Of a stretch of 64,000 bases of DNA, positions 9,870 through 18,464 are shown one piece after another. How positions within the stretch are numbered: position 1 is the stretch's first letter; each line of letters starts with the position of its first letter. The stretch comes from Caryophanales bacterium (GTDB taxonomy: Bacteria > Bacillota > Bacilli > Bacillales > Bacillaceae_J). The position numbers and the translations under genes are program-made. Under the pieces are notes generated by a model that searched no databases, was not told where the DNA came from, and was given only the letters and a program-made list of their open reading frames with translations. The DNA lies in contig DULJ01000067.1 in NCBI GenBank assembly GCA_012840465.1, forward strand, positions 1-64,000, read 5' to 3'.

Positions 9870-10460
9870 ATGTCTTTTGTAAAAAAAACAAGTGCAATTG
9901 TCGCTGGGACCATAGCCGTTGCCATAGGAATTAATTTGTTCCTTTTTCCAAATGAATTATTGGATGGAGGAGTGATTGGGATTGGATTGATTGTAAATTA
10001 TTTGTGGGGATTCGAAACGGGACTTATGATTATTTTCTGCAGTATTCCGATTTTCATATTAGCATGGGTTCGTTATCGATCGTATTTTTATAATAGTATT
10101 CATGGGCTTTTATTTTCCTCATTTTTTATAGATGTTCTCTCACCATTAAGGAATGTTCAATTACCGGAATATCTTCAATCTCCATTAATAAACTCCATCC
10201 TGGGTGGACTACTTGTTGGTATTGGAATTGGTACGATGCTTAAGTTTAAGACGAGTACCGGTGGGACTGACTTGTTGGCTCAGTTTCTTTCAGATATGTT
10301 CGGGATGAATGTGGGGGTAGCCATATTGCTCATTGATGTACTTGTCGTAATTATTGGTGGCCTCTTAATATCAACGGAGACACTTTTGTTATCTTTAATT
10401 ACCATTTTTGTCGTCGGGATATCAACGAGCTTACTAACATTGAAAATCATTCATTATTAG
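9870..10460 (+). CDS. YitT-family membrane protein, short form
   Basis: The protein (196 residues) has five to six hydrophobic segments and the YitT/DUF161 patterns GINLFLFPNELLDGGVIGIGL and FKTSTGGTDLLAQ. Longer YitT proteins (about 280 residues) carry a C-terminal cytoplasmic DUF2179 domain. That domain is missing here, and the reading frame ends cleanly after the last helix, as in known short paralogues. The role of the family is not established; transport is often guessed. AAGGAGATG precedes the ATG. Confidence 0.78.
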   Translation: MSFVKKTSAIVAGTIAVAIGINLFLFPNELLDGGVIGIGLIVNYLWGFETGLMIIFCSIPIFILAWVRYRSYFYNSIHGLLFSSFFIDVLSPLRNVQLPEYLQSPLINSILGGLLVGIGIGTMLKFKTSTGGTDLLAQFLSDMFGMNVGVAILLIDVLVVIIGGLLISTETLLLSLITIFVVGISTSLLTLKIIHY

Positions 10461-10487
10461 ACAGTTAGCGATGGTCGAATAAAAATA

Positions 10488-10512
10488 GGAGCTTATCGGG
10501 GTAGATAAGCTC
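10488..10512 (+). terminator. Hairpin after the YitT-family gene
   Basis: GGAGCTTATC pairs perfectly with GATAAGCTCC. No U-tract follows, so it may be a processing or weak termination hairpin. A second 7-bp hairpin (TGATAGT/ACTATCA, 10536-10560) stands just downstream. Confidence 0.5.
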
Positions 10513-10656
10513 CTAAGGGGGTGGGGACAGGGGGCTGATAGTGAGAATTTGCTACTATCAACTGTTTATATAAGTATAATATGACCAGCTAATAAAATCA
10601 ACGAAAAATTATAATTATTTTACATTTTTTTGTTATTAATATTGGCGTGTTATTTA

Positions 10657-10685
10657 TTGCTTGTAAATTGCAACTATGTTATAAT
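10657..10685 (+). promoter_or_regulatory. Sigma-A-like promoter of the leader and small-peptide unit
   Basis: TTGCTT (10657-10662) and a perfect TATAAT (10680-10685) are separated by 17 bases. Transcription would begin near 10692 and run through the hairpin-rich leader. Confidence 0.55.
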
Positions 10686-10691
10686 TTAAAT

Positions 10692-10847
10692 AAATTAATA
10701 ATTTGCTTATTAGGAGGAGTCTGTCACCAAGGGCGTATTATGCCGTTGGTTCGACAAGGCTCTTTTTGTCTGCAAGTAAGGGAGGGGTCTGTCTATGTAC
10801 AGGCCCCTTTTTATATTTTTTTACTATTTTAATAGGAGGAGATGGAT
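10692..10847 (+). promoter_or_regulatory. Uncharacterised attenuator-like 5' leader
   Basis: The predicted leader contains a hairpin ACCAA...TTGGT enclosing GGC/GCC (10726-10750), a second hairpin GACAA/TTGTC (10753-10770), and an intrinsic terminator at 10784-10812. An upstream nine-base tract, GGAGTCTGT (10716-10724), differs at one base from the 5' arm of the terminator (GGGGTCTGT, 10784-10792). It could therefore pair with the 3' arm and act as antiterminator. I do not recognise it as a named riboswitch class. Confidence 0.5.
10784..10812 (+). terminator. Leader terminator before the 33-residue peptide gene
   Basis: GGGGTCTGT pairs with ACAGGCCCC through nine pairs (one G-U), then TTTTTATATTTTTTT. 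It stands 35 bases before the peptide start, the place expected for attenuation. Confidence 0.8.
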
Positions 10848-10949
10848 TTGAAAAAGGAAAAATTAACGTTTGTAGAGGTATTAATTATGAGTGCTACAAT
10901 TGTAGCTGGGTTATTCATGGCGGCGGGTGTTGGCAAATTGTTCTCTTAA
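10848..10949 (+). CDS. Putative 33-residue single-helix membrane peptide
   Basis: A short frame starts at TTG 10848, seven bases after AGGAGGA; an in-frame ATG at 10842 is too close to that site. The peptide begins MKKEKLTFVEV, continues with a hydrophobic segment (LIMSATIVAGLFMAAGVG) and ends KLFS. It has the design of a small one-pass membrane protein. I do not recognise the family. It is the only frame with a good ribosome binding site behind the attenuator-like leader, so the leader probably controls it. Confidence 0.5.
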   Translation: MKKEKLTFVEVLIMSATIVAGLFMAAGVGKLFS

Positions 10950-11082
10950 TTTGGTCATAAGTTAATATTGATTTCCAGATAATTCAGCTTGTGCCTGCTT
11001 AACTAAACGTTTTGTTATGATAAGTGGGATAATTGTGCATTGAATATATTAATATAAAATATTATATGAATCATTAAGTGAA

Positions 11083-11110
11083 GGCGTACGGACTTTAGTA
11101 CGCCCCTTTT
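11083..11110 (+). terminator. Terminator-like hairpin left of the IS element
   Basis: GGCGTAC (11083-11089) pairs with GTACGCC (11098-11104), followed by CCTTTT. It could end the small-peptide transcript. Confidence 0.65.
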
Positions 11111-11150
11111 ACATTACAATTAAGGTCAACTTTATTAGCTGCTCATAAAA

Positions 11151-11169
11151 TGATTTGCCCCCAAAAAGG
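11151..11169 (+). repeat. Left inverted repeat of the IS element
   Basis: TGATTTGCCCCCAAAAAGG is the exact reverse complement of the right end. Confidence 0.92.
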
Positions 11170-11251
11170 GTAATTTTCAATCCATCCCCCAAATCCCGAT
11201 ATAAAAATGTTAAAATTGTTATAAATCAATGGACATAGTGGGGGTTTAGTT

Positions 11252-12841
11252 ATGTTTAAGTACGGTAGAAAAGAACAACAAATTTCATTCGATGATCGCT
11301 TCATGAATTTACCAAAGTATGTTTTAGAGCCACTACAAAAAAGTTGGGCAGAGGACTTCTATCAAAACATATTTCTTGGCATTAATGAAGGACGTTTCTC
11401 TGTGCTTTATAGCGATAACTTCAGTCGTCCAAACAGACCGGTGAATATTTTAGTAAGCTTGCTAATCTTAAAGGAACTGCACGGTTTAACAGATGAACAG
11501 CTTATTGAATCTTTATATTTCGATTATCGCTACCAGTATGCCCTTGGAATCGAGGACTTTGAAAAAGAAAGAATTTGCATTAATACCATCACTAATTTCC
11601 GTAAACGATTGGTTGAACATGAAGTAGAAACTAAGGAAGATTTACTAAAACAAGAAGTTGATGAACTATCCAATAAATTAGCTGATCTAATCAATTTAGA
11701 CAAAGGCATGGCTCGTATGGATTCCTTCATGTTAAGCAGTTCATGTAAAAAACTAACTCGGTTAGAGTTGGTTTATCAAGTTGTACAACAATTGGTTCAG
11801 GCATTGAATAAATTGGATCCTACCTTGGTTCCAGAATCCTTTAAAGAATATCTAAAAGACGGGCACAGGAATTCAACGCTTTATCATATTAAAAGTAATG
11901 AAGCAGGATCAAAACTGGAACAACAAATGGACAATGCAGCTGAACTATATCAATATGCCTCAAAAATCATTGATTGTAGAGAGATGAAAGAATTTCAACT
12001 TCTTACACGGCTCCTACAAGAACAATGTATTGAAACAGAAGAAGGTTGCCTTATTCCAATTGAAGGTAAGAAACTTTCACCAAGTAATTTGCAAAATCCA
12101 TCTGATCCAGACGCTACTTATCGAAATAAAAACGGAAAAGACAACATCGGTTATACAGTGAATCTAGTTGAAGTTCGTGATCAAGAAAAGAATGTCGGCT
12201 TAATCATGAGCCATCAAGTAGAAAACAATCTTCATAGTGATGCCGATTTTGGAGAAGAATTTATTGACCAAGATCCTCTTTCCAATGAAATTGATTCTTT
12301 ATCCGTTGATGGTGCCTATTTTCGTCAAAGCTCTTTTCAAAAGGCAATAGAAAAAGGAATTGAACTAAACGTTTCCAATATGACAGGTCGTAAACCGTCA
12401 AAAGAGCTACTAAGCGTTGAAAAATTCCAAAGAGATGAAAACAATCTCATTACAGAATGCCCTGCAGGGCATAAACCAATGATGTCAAAGTTTGATTCTG
12501 AAAAGAAGGTGTTCACAGCAAAATTCTTTAAACAAGATTGTGAAAATTGTCCTCTTGTCGACCAGTGTCCAATTCAACAACAAAAGAAGGCGAACACAAT
12601 CCGATTTACAGAAAGTAAATTACAGACCGACACCATTCGCAGCCACATGAAAAGTGAGAGACATCAGTTACTCTCTAATTTTAGAGCTGGGGTTGAGGGT
12701 ATTATTTCTGCCCTTAGAAGGGGATTCGAAATGGACGATATCCCTGTCCTTGGTGTAGTGCGCTCAAAAATCTGGATTCACGCCAAGATTCTAGCGTATA
12801 ACTTCAAATCAGTAACAAAATATAGAGCAAAATCGGCTTAG
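11252..12841 (+). CDS. IS1182-family transposase
   Basis: The 529-residue DDE transposase begins with the DUF772-type region (NRPVNILVSLLILKELHGLTDE...YQYALGI). A central catalytic region includes SLSVDGAYFRQ, and a Cys-rich segment DCENCPLVDQC lies near residue 430. Length and motif order fit the IS1182 family. The frame has no stop or frameshift and lies wholly between the inverted repeats. The ATG at 11252 has AGTGGGGG upstream. Confidence 0.92.
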   Translation: MFKYGRKEQQISFDDRFMNLPKYVLEPLQKSWAEDFYQNIFLGINEGRFSVLYSDNFSRPNRPVNILVSLLILKELHGLTDEQLIESLYFDYRYQYALGIEDFEKERICINTITNFRKRLVEHEVETKEDLLKQEVDELSNKLADLINLDKGMARMDSFMLSSSCKKLTRLELVYQVVQQLVQALNKLDPTLVPESFKEYLKDGHRNSTLYHIKSNEAGSKLEQQMDNAAELYQYASKIIDCREMKEFQLLTRLLQEQCIETEEGCLIPIEGKKLSPSNLQNPSDPDATYRNKNGKDNIGYTVNLVEVRDQEKNVGLIMSHQVENNLHSDADFGEEFIDQDPLSNEIDSLSVDGAYFRQSSFQKAIEKGIELNVSNMTGRKPSKELLSVEKFQRDENNLITECPAGHKPMMSKFDSEKKVFTAKFFKQDCENCPLVDQCPIQQQKKANTIRFTESKLQTDTIRSHMKSERHQLLSNFRAGVEGIISALRRGFEMDDIPVLGVVRSKIWIHAKILAYNFKSVTKYRAKSA

Positions 12842-12940
12842 TAGGCTGATAGTTCTCAACTAATAACCGGAAAAAACCATTTATTGCAATGACAAGTCTT
12901 AGGATTAAAAATCAATACGATTCAAGGAAGACATACCTCA

Positions 12941-12959
12941 CCTTTTTGGGGGCAAATCA
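12941..12959 (-). repeat. Right inverted repeat of the IS element
   Basis: CCTTTTTGGGGGCAAATCA mirrors the left end without mismatch. Confidence 0.92.
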
Positions 12960-12976
12960 TAAAATGAGTTTTGTAT

Positions 12977-13144
12977 TTAAATCCCCTCATTTTCGACTGC
13001 ACGAATTAATCCATCGAAGTCCTCCTTTTTCCCAAGTCGTGACGCATATGCCCTTATGACTTCAATTGGCACATTATGATCTACGGAGACCTGCATTAAA
13101 TATTCCCCCCTATCTTTAAATCCGTACCTTTCATAAACCGACAT
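12977..13144 (-). CDS. Small hydrophilic protein (55 residues) at the end of the GMC operon
   Basis: A short frame runs from ATG 13144 to TAA 12977 with a near-ideal AAGGAAGGAGGACGAAAG before it. The product is hydrophilic and helical in character (MSVYERYGFKDRGEYL...NVPIEVIRAYASRLG). It lies 57 bases after the GMC dehydrogenase on the same strand, so it probably belongs to that operon. I do not recognise the family. The right IS end sits just beyond its stop and leaves the frame intact. A 12-bp palindrome CTTATATATAAG lies in the spacer (13180-13191). Confidence 0.65.
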   Translation of the reverse strand: MSVYERYGFKDRGEYLMQVSVDHNVPIEVIRAYASRLGKKEDFDGLIRAVENEGI

Positions 13145-13200
13145 CTTTCGTCCTCCTTCCTTTTGGTGGGGTAATGGGTCTTATATATAAGATTCAGTTT

Positions 13201-14841
13201 TTAACGCCATGAAATTGCATGGATTTTCATTTGTTTAATAATATATTCAGCAGTTCGCGCGGCAAGGGCCATCACTGTATTCGTTGGATTGCCGCCACCT
13301 GATGTGACAAAAAGGCTTGCACTACAAACATAGAGGTTCGGGATGTCGTGCGTTTGCCCAAAGCTGTTTGTTACTGATTCAGTCGGGTTATTGCCCATAC
13401 GGCATCCGCCCATCATATGTGCAGTATCAGTAGTAATAAATTCGGGGATTCCCCCGGCAGCCCGGATAATTTCCTTCATTTTTTCCACGGCATGGTCGAT
13501 TAGCAGTTTGTCATTTTTTCCGTAGGAAAATGAAACATTGGCTAATGGCATTCCATATTCATCTTTTTCCGCAGAAAGCGTGACGCAGTTCGTCGGATTA
13601 GGAAGGACTTCACCAACAAGTGTAATTCGCCCGTAAAAATTATAATCCAACATTGTTTTTCGTAATCTTTCTCCCCATAGTTTCCACGACTTGGAAATAC
13701 CCTTTGCCATTGACACCGGGCGTGATCCGTGTGCGTGTAAAGTATAACCACGGGCAAATCCACGTTTCTCATCTGTCTCATAGAAATCCTGAGTTGTTGC
13801 CAAAACGGGGGTCCCCTTATACAGGCGGATTTCCTCCGGGAATTTCCCATATACGTCATTACTGCTATGTACTGTTATTGCTTTACCTACCCATCCACTA
13901 GAGTTGGCCAATCCGTTAGAGAACTGTGAACTTGCAGAATTCAGCAGCAATCTTGGTGTTTCGACGACAAAGTTCGATAGAATCACTATCCGCGCTTTTT
14001 GTTCATATGTTTGTCCATCATGAACAAACGTTACGCCGGCAACAAGTCCTTCCTTATTGGTTAATACCTGGGTTACCATACTGTCGGAGATGATTTCAGC
14101 CCCAAGCTCAATAGCCTTTGGTATATGGTGTACCAATGTACTGAATTTTGCATTTGGCATGCATCCTTGATTGCAAAACCCCCTATTAATACAAGGCGGT
14201 CTGCCATCAAATGGACCAGAATTAATGGCAAGTGGTGCTACCACACTTTGGATACCTAAATTTTCACATCCAATTCGAAACTTTTCGGCATTTGCACTAA
14301 TTGGTTCACGCTCTGGGTATGGGTACGGGCCATGAAAGGCACCCCACGGGAAATGTTTCGGACCGGAAACCGCAATATCTTTTTCAATCTTATTGTAATA
14401 AGGCTCAAGGTCCTGATAAGTAATAGGCCAATCCTCCCCGACACCATCTTCTGTTTTTGTACGAAAGTCGCTCTCATGAAAGCGCAAAAACACACCGGTA
14501 AAATGTGTTGTTCCTCCGCCAACACCCCTACCGGAGTTATTATGGCCCATTTGTAATGGGTTAGCGCCACTGACGATTCGCGTATCCTGCCAACCGAGGC
14601 AAGTCATTGTCAACTCATCGCTAGCAAAGTCAGTTTGTGGGTTCCAAAATGGGCCAGCCTCGATAACAACAACCTTAAGCCCTGCTTTACTTAATTCATA
14701 GGCAAGGACACCACCCGCAGCGCCCGCCCCCACGATACAAATATCTGCATCTTCTTTGTATTTTCGCTTGTCAAGATGATCATAACAATGACCGTGGTAA
14801 TGATCGATGTTATGTTTAACAGGATTCTGGTTATTAGCCAT
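13201..14841 (-). CDS. GMC-family FAD oxidoreductase (gluconate 2-dehydrogenase-like large subunit)
   Basis: The 546-residue flavoprotein has an N-terminal dinucleotide fold (ICIVGAGAAGGVLAYELSKAG, about residues 34-54, then VVVIEAG). The C-terminal half carries the GMC pattern: MMGGCRMG, then SGGGNPTNTVMALAART with the catalytic His/Asn region. The neighbouring subunit-3-type gene suggests a multisubunit alcohol, sugar or gluconate dehydrogenase passing electrons to the respiratory chain. The substrate is unknown. The start (ATG 14841, GGGAGGCGAG upstream) overlaps the preceding gene by eight bases. Confidence 0.85.
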   Translation of the reverse strand: MANNQNPVKHNIDHYHGHCYDHLDKRKYKEDADICIVGAGAAGGVLAYELSKAGLKVVVIEAGPFWNPQTDFASDELTMTCLGWQDTRIVSGANPLQMGHNNSGRGVGGGTTHFTGVFLRFHESDFRTKTEDGVGEDWPITYQDLEPYYNKIEKDIAVSGPKHFPWGAFHGPYPYPEREPISANAEKFRIGCENLGIQSVVAPLAINSGPFDGRPPCINRGFCNQGCMPNAKFSTLVHHIPKAIELGAEIISDSMVTQVLTNKEGLVAGVTFVHDGQTYEQKARIVILSNFVVETPRLLLNSASSQFSNGLANSSGWVGKAITVHSSNDVYGKFPEEIRLYKGTPVLATTQDFYETDEKRGFARGYTLHAHGSRPVSMAKGISKSWKLWGERLRKTMLDYNFYGRITLVGEVLPNPTNCVTLSAEKDEYGMPLANVSFSYGKNDKLLIDHAVEKMKEIIRAAGGIPEFITTDTAHMMGGCRMGNNPTESVTNSFGQTHDIPNLYVCSASLFVTSGGGNPTNTVMALAARTAEYIIKQMKIHAISWR

Positions 14842-15439
14842 CTTTTCTCGCCTCCCATGGGTCAGTAAGCCCTAATTCCGTACGAACATATCCTCTTGGG
14901 TAAGCAGGACCGGCGTAACCGATCTCGGACCAAATGGTTGGATGGGAATAATAAGCAGATACAGCCTCGCTCGATATCTTTTGGATGAAATCCATTTCCG
15001 GGATAGTAATCTGTTCGGATTGTAAGGGCAGGTTCCCCTGCGTCAAATTGTTTACGACTTCCTTTTTTGTTTTTTCTGGCAAATCTTTAAATGGTTTGTT
15101 GTATAGTTTAATACAAGTTTGGTCAAGCAAAGCTAGCCCTTCCCGTATAAGGACGGATTGTTTTGGAATACCCATCTTTCGCTGGGATTCCCCAATACTT
15201 GCCGTTAGTGTTGTATCGAAATGGTGAACGACAAAGGAAATAATCGGAATGCGTACATCATCAAGCAAAACAGTGCAAAGTTCAAATAATATTCTTGATT
15301 CCTCCTCAGTTAAATATTTGAGTGGAAAATATGACTTTGTTTCCACCCGTTTCTCGATGATTTGCCGAGTATGGGGATCCCACTCATGCTCCTCATCCAT
15401 AACATTAAAATTTGGGTAATGCACTTTGTCATTTGTCAT
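14834..15439 (-). CDS. Gluconate 2-dehydrogenase subunit 3-family protein
   Basis: The 201-residue protein resembles the small (gamma, subunit 3) partner of membrane-linked GMC dehydrogenases, with the pattern YFPLKYLTEEESRILFELCTVLLDD and a C-terminal part ending in YPRGYVRTELGLTDPWE. The subunit usually helps to mature or anchor the flavoprotein. No Tat-type or Sec-type signal is evident, so the complex may face the cytoplasm. It overlaps the large-subunit gene by eight bases. GGAGTGAG precedes its ATG. Confidence 0.75.
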   Translation of the reverse strand: MTNDKVHYPNFNVMDEEHEWDPHTRQIIEKRVETKSYFPLKYLTEEESRILFELCTVLLDDVRIPIISFVVHHFDTTLTASIGESQRKMGIPKQSVLIREGLALLDQTCIKLYNKPFKDLPEKTKKEVVNNLTQGNLPLQSEQITIPEMDFIQKISSEAVSAYYSHPTIWSEIGYAGPAYPRGYVRTELGLTDPWEARKDG

Positions 15440-15443
15440 TTGC

Positions 15444-15905
15444 TCACTCCCAATATAATGCGATTAGCCCCAAAAGGCTGACGGCTGAAATTAAAGCAGG
15501 AAGCGTTAACGGAGGACCAATCATAAAGTTGCGTAGTTTATAGCCATCCACTCTTTTTCCGACCCCTTTAATATGCATGAATGAGCCAAATAATCCTGCT
15601 AAAATACCAACAATTAGCAATATGTTCAATAGGCTGTGCAACCAATCCACATTGTAATATGTAAAAACAACCAAACAAATTCCAAATATAGGCGTGGCCA
15701 GTACTGGAATCCACATTGACCAATGACGGAAATTTTGACGATAATGAAACAATGTTACCTGCACAAAAATGACTAGAAATAATAACCCCATTGCCAAAAT
15801 AATAATCCTATCCAATGACCATCCATTCCAATTCAAAAAGTTCACCATCCTTGATTGATTTTCATACAGTTCCATTATTTGTTTATCTGTATAGTTTCTA
15901 TTCAA
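15444..15905 (-). CDS. Four-helix membrane protein, first gene of the GMC operon
   Basis: The protein (153 residues if started at TTG 15905) shows four hydrophobic segments, near residues 32-52, 65-83, 90-110 and 130-150. It lies four bases upstream of the subunit-3 gene. It may anchor the dehydrogenase or receive its electrons, but no haem-binding CxxCH is present and I do not recognise the family. The start is uncertain: the TTG has no visible ribosome binding site, and ATG codons at 15875 or 15848 are alternatives. Confidence 0.65.
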   Translation of the reverse strand: MNRNYTDKQIMELYENQSRMVNFLNWNGWSLDRIIILAMGLLFLVIFVQVTLFHYRQNFRHWSMWIPVLATPIFGICLVVFTYYNVDWLHSLLNILLIVGILAGLFGSFMHIKGVGKRVDGYKLRNFMIGPPLTLPALISAVSLLGLIALYWE

Positions 15906-16006
15906 TGAAATAAAAAGATAATGGATAATAAAAGATTTAGTTTTTAATACTACTAATAAACAAACGTTGGCCAGTGTAACATTGATAAATCTTTAATTTC
16001 GGGATC

Positions 16007-16720
16007 GTGATCATTGTGAATAAGGATGACAAAGAAAAAGGAAGTTTAATAAGGAGGTTTTCGAAAATTCAAAGCGGATTATTGCCTGAGGTTAAATTAG
16101 AAAATAACTTTCAGATGGAACAAATTCAACTCATTGCCGGGATAGACTTAGCCTACTGGAATATAAATAAAACAACTTATGCTGTATGTTGTATTGCAGT
16201 GATCGACTATTATACAAAAAATGTCGTCGAAAAGGTATATAGTGAAGGGGAAATAACGATTCCTTATATACCTGGATTTCTCGCATTCAGGGAGCTGCCC
16301 TTGATGGCGGGGGCGGCAAAAAAGCTAAGGACTCAACCGGATTTATATATGTTTGATGGCAATGGATATTTGCACGACCGCCATATGGGGCTTGCCACCC
16401 ATGCTTCCATTTATCTAAATAAACCATCCATAGGGGTCGCTAAAAGCTACCTAAAAGTAAGAAATGTAGATTTTGTTATGCCAAAAAATATAAAAGGTGC
16501 TTACACAGATATTATTATTAATCATGAAGTTTATGGAAGGGCGCTTCGTACAAGAAAAGATGTAAAACCAATATTTGTATCATGTGGGAATTGGATTACA
16601 TTAAAGACCGCAACTGAAATTGTCATGAATTTAGTTGATCATGACAGCAGGTTGCCCATTCCTACAAGATTTGCAGATCTATATACCCACGAAATGAGGA
16701 GAAAATTAAAAAATCATTAA
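16007..16720 (+). CDS. nfi: Endonuclease V (deoxyinosine-specific)
   Basis: The protein (237 residues) cleaves DNA near deoxyinosine to start repair of deaminated adenine. The catalytic pattern is complete: GIDLAYW (first metal Asp), YIPGFLAFRELP (Glu), then DGNGYLHDRHMGLATHAS (Asp and His) and GVAKSYL. Length matches Bacillus YwqL. The initiation codon is unclear: GTG 16007 fits, but no good ribosome binding site is seen and GTG 16016 is possible. It is divergent from the GMC operon and appears monocistronic. Confidence 0.88.
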   Translation: MIIVNKDDKEKGSLIRRFSKIQSGLLPEVKLENNFQMEQIQLIAGIDLAYWNINKTTYAVCCIAVIDYYTKNVVEKVYSEGEITIPYIPGFLAFRELPLMAGAAKKLRTQPDLYMFDGNGYLHDRHMGLATHASIYLNKPSIGVAKSYLKVRNVDFVMPKNIKGAYTDIIINHEVYGRALRTRKDVKPIFVSCGNWITLKTATEIVMNLVDHDSRLPIPTRFADLYTHEMRRKLKNH

Positions 16721-16805
16721 AATTTATAATTTACTATTGGGGTATAATAAATGATTATATTTTTAAACTAAAAGATAAATATACGCAAAGGTAGGGGATT
16801 GGTGT

Positions 16806-18449
16806 TTGTCCACTTTTAAAGATTTAATGCCACATCATCCTGTCGCCCGAACTGTTGCGGAAGCGATTCTTGACCAACTTGACGCATGCGGTGTTAGGCG
16901 AATTTATGGGGTTGTTGGCGATGCCATTTTTGGTCTTTTGGATGCGATAGGAAAACAAACAAAGATACAGTTCATTGCGGTTAAACATGAATCTGTTGCC
17001 GCTATGATGGCCTCTGCGGAGGCAAAATGTACTGGGAAATTGGCAGTCTGTGCCGCACAAATGGGTCCGGGGCTTGCCAATTTAATCAATGGATTAGGCG
17101 ACGCTTTTTTAGATAAAGTCCCGGTTTTAGCCATTACTGGTCAAGCACCTGTAAATAAAATTGGCACATCCTTTAAACAGTATATAAACCAACAGGAATT
17201 GGTTCAGGCGATTACAGGGTACAGTGAATTAATTGTTCATTCCGATGCCGTTATGGATGCTTTAACAAAGGCGATACATATATCCATTGCCATGGATACG
17301 GTATCCCATCTCTCTATACCATCCGATGTCTTTACGATGAAAACGTTAGTTTCGTCGAACGAGCCAACACCTATACCCGATGGAAAACCGTGTACTGGGC
17401 AAATTAAAAAAGGATTACAGATTATGTATTCGGCAAAAAAACCAATGATTTTAATGGGGAATAAGGGGAGGTTCCTTAGTTCTGAAATTCAGCAATTGGC
17501 CGAACGTTGGGGAAGTGGAATTTCTATGGGGTATGGTGCAATTGGAATTTTCCCCGATTCCCATCCATATGGGCTTGGGGGGATAGGAGAAGGGGGGAAT
17601 CCTTTTTTAACACCTATATTCAGGCAAGCTGACGTGGTTTTGGCCATTGGGACAACGTGGTGGCCGGAAGGACATACCCCCGTAAATGCCCAAGTCATTC
17701 AGATTCAAAGTAAACTCCAGGACCTTGGAAACGGAATGCCAGTGGATTGCGGCGTTGTTGGGAATTTGTCGAAGATCATTTCACAACTAATTAATCGATT
17801 TGAAAGCTACGAAATGAACCAAAATTGGATCAATCAAATTCGTCAATGTAAACAAACTTGGGCCATACAAAACGAAGAAGAAGGAAATAAATCGGGCTAC
17901 CCCATTCATCCTTCACGTATTATGCGGGCCCTTGAACAATGTATAAGTCTTGATACCGTTATTGCATTGGACGAAGGGGATTCAACTCTTTGGTTTATGA
18001 GAAACTTTCGTGCCCAATGCGAGCATGTCCTTCTTTCAACCAATTGGAGAACCATGGGATGCGGCCTACCCGGGGCTTTAGCTGCAAAATTATGCATGCC
18101 TGATAAACATGTGATCTGTGTTACCGGTGACGGTGGCCTTGCAATGGTATTAGCTGATTTATTAACCGCTAAACGATACGATTTGAAAATAACTGTCGTT
18201 GTTTTAAATAACGGTATGCTGCAAATGGAATGCAATAAGATGGTAAAAAAAGGATTAACTCCAGAGGGGGTTGAACTGACCAATCCTGATTTCGTCATGC
18301 TTGCAAAAGCATGCGGGTGGGATGCGTTTAGGGTACAATCCAAAAATGAATTGGAAGGGCTTTTAAACACAGCACTAAAAAGTGAAAAGCCTACTTTATT
18401 AGATGTACCAACGGCCCAAATTTCATATCCAAACTATCAAAATTCGTAA
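16806..18449 (+). CDS. Thiamine-pyrophosphate-dependent enzyme, pyruvate-oxidase-like (YdaP type)
   Basis: The 547-residue protein has the three-domain layout of pyruvate oxidase and acetolactate synthase. The N-terminal domain has the activating Glu in VKHESVAAMMA and MGPGLANLINGLGDA. A central domain follows. The C-terminal domain has the ThDP motif GDGGLAMVLADLLTAKRYDL...VVLNNG. It most resembles Bacillus YdaP, annotated as a pyruvate oxidase. The TTG start at 16806 follows AGGTAGGGGATTGG. It leads a same-strand run with an SDR gene 15 bases downstream. Confidence 0.82.
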   Translation: MSTFKDLMPHHPVARTVAEAILDQLDACGVRRIYGVVGDAIFGLLDAIGKQTKIQFIAVKHESVAAMMASAEAKCTGKLAVCAAQMGPGLANLINGLGDAFLDKVPVLAITGQAPVNKIGTSFKQYINQQELVQAITGYSELIVHSDAVMDALTKAIHISIAMDTVSHLSIPSDVFTMKTLVSSNEPTPIPDGKPCTGQIKKGLQIMYSAKKPMILMGNKGRFLSSEIQQLAERWGSGISMGYGAIGIFPDSHPYGLGGIGEGGNPFLTPIFRQADVVLAIGTTWWPEGHTPVNAQVIQIQSKLQDLGNGMPVDCGVVGNLSKIISQLINRFESYEMNQNWINQIRQCKQTWAIQNEEEGNKSGYPIHPSRIMRALEQCISLDTVIALDEGDSTLWFMRNFRAQCEHVLLSTNWRTMGCGLPGALAAKLCMPDKHVICVTGDGGLAMVLADLLTAKRYDLKITVVVLNNGMLQMECNKMVKKGLTPEGVELTNPDFVMLAKACGWDAFRVQSKNELEGLLNTALKSEKPTLLDVPTAQISYPNYQNS

Positions 18450-18464
18450 AAGGAGAAAAAACAT

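Larger units (their letters stand above)
11151..12959 (+). mobile_element. IS1182-family insertion sequence, complete
   Basis: The element is about 1.8 kb, bounded by perfect 19-bp inverted repeats (TGATTTGCCCCCAAAAAGG at 11151 and its complement ending at 12959), with one intact transposase gene. The flanks read CTCA-TAAAA on the left and TAAAA-TGAG on the right, so a five-base duplication TAAAA is the simplest reading. The empty site would have been the palindromic CTCATAAAATGAG. Intact ends and gene suggest recent arrival or continuing activity. Confidence 0.9.

Noticed and set aside
10703..10960. 85-codon frame across the small-peptide leader
   Set aside because: It runs through the terminator hairpin and the ribosome binding site of the 33-residue peptide, has odd composition and no ribosome binding site in the right place.
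16715..16748. Sigma-B promoter before the YdaP-like gene
   Set aside because: GGGTAT is present at 16740, but no GTTTAA-like -35 element lies 13-15 bases upstream.
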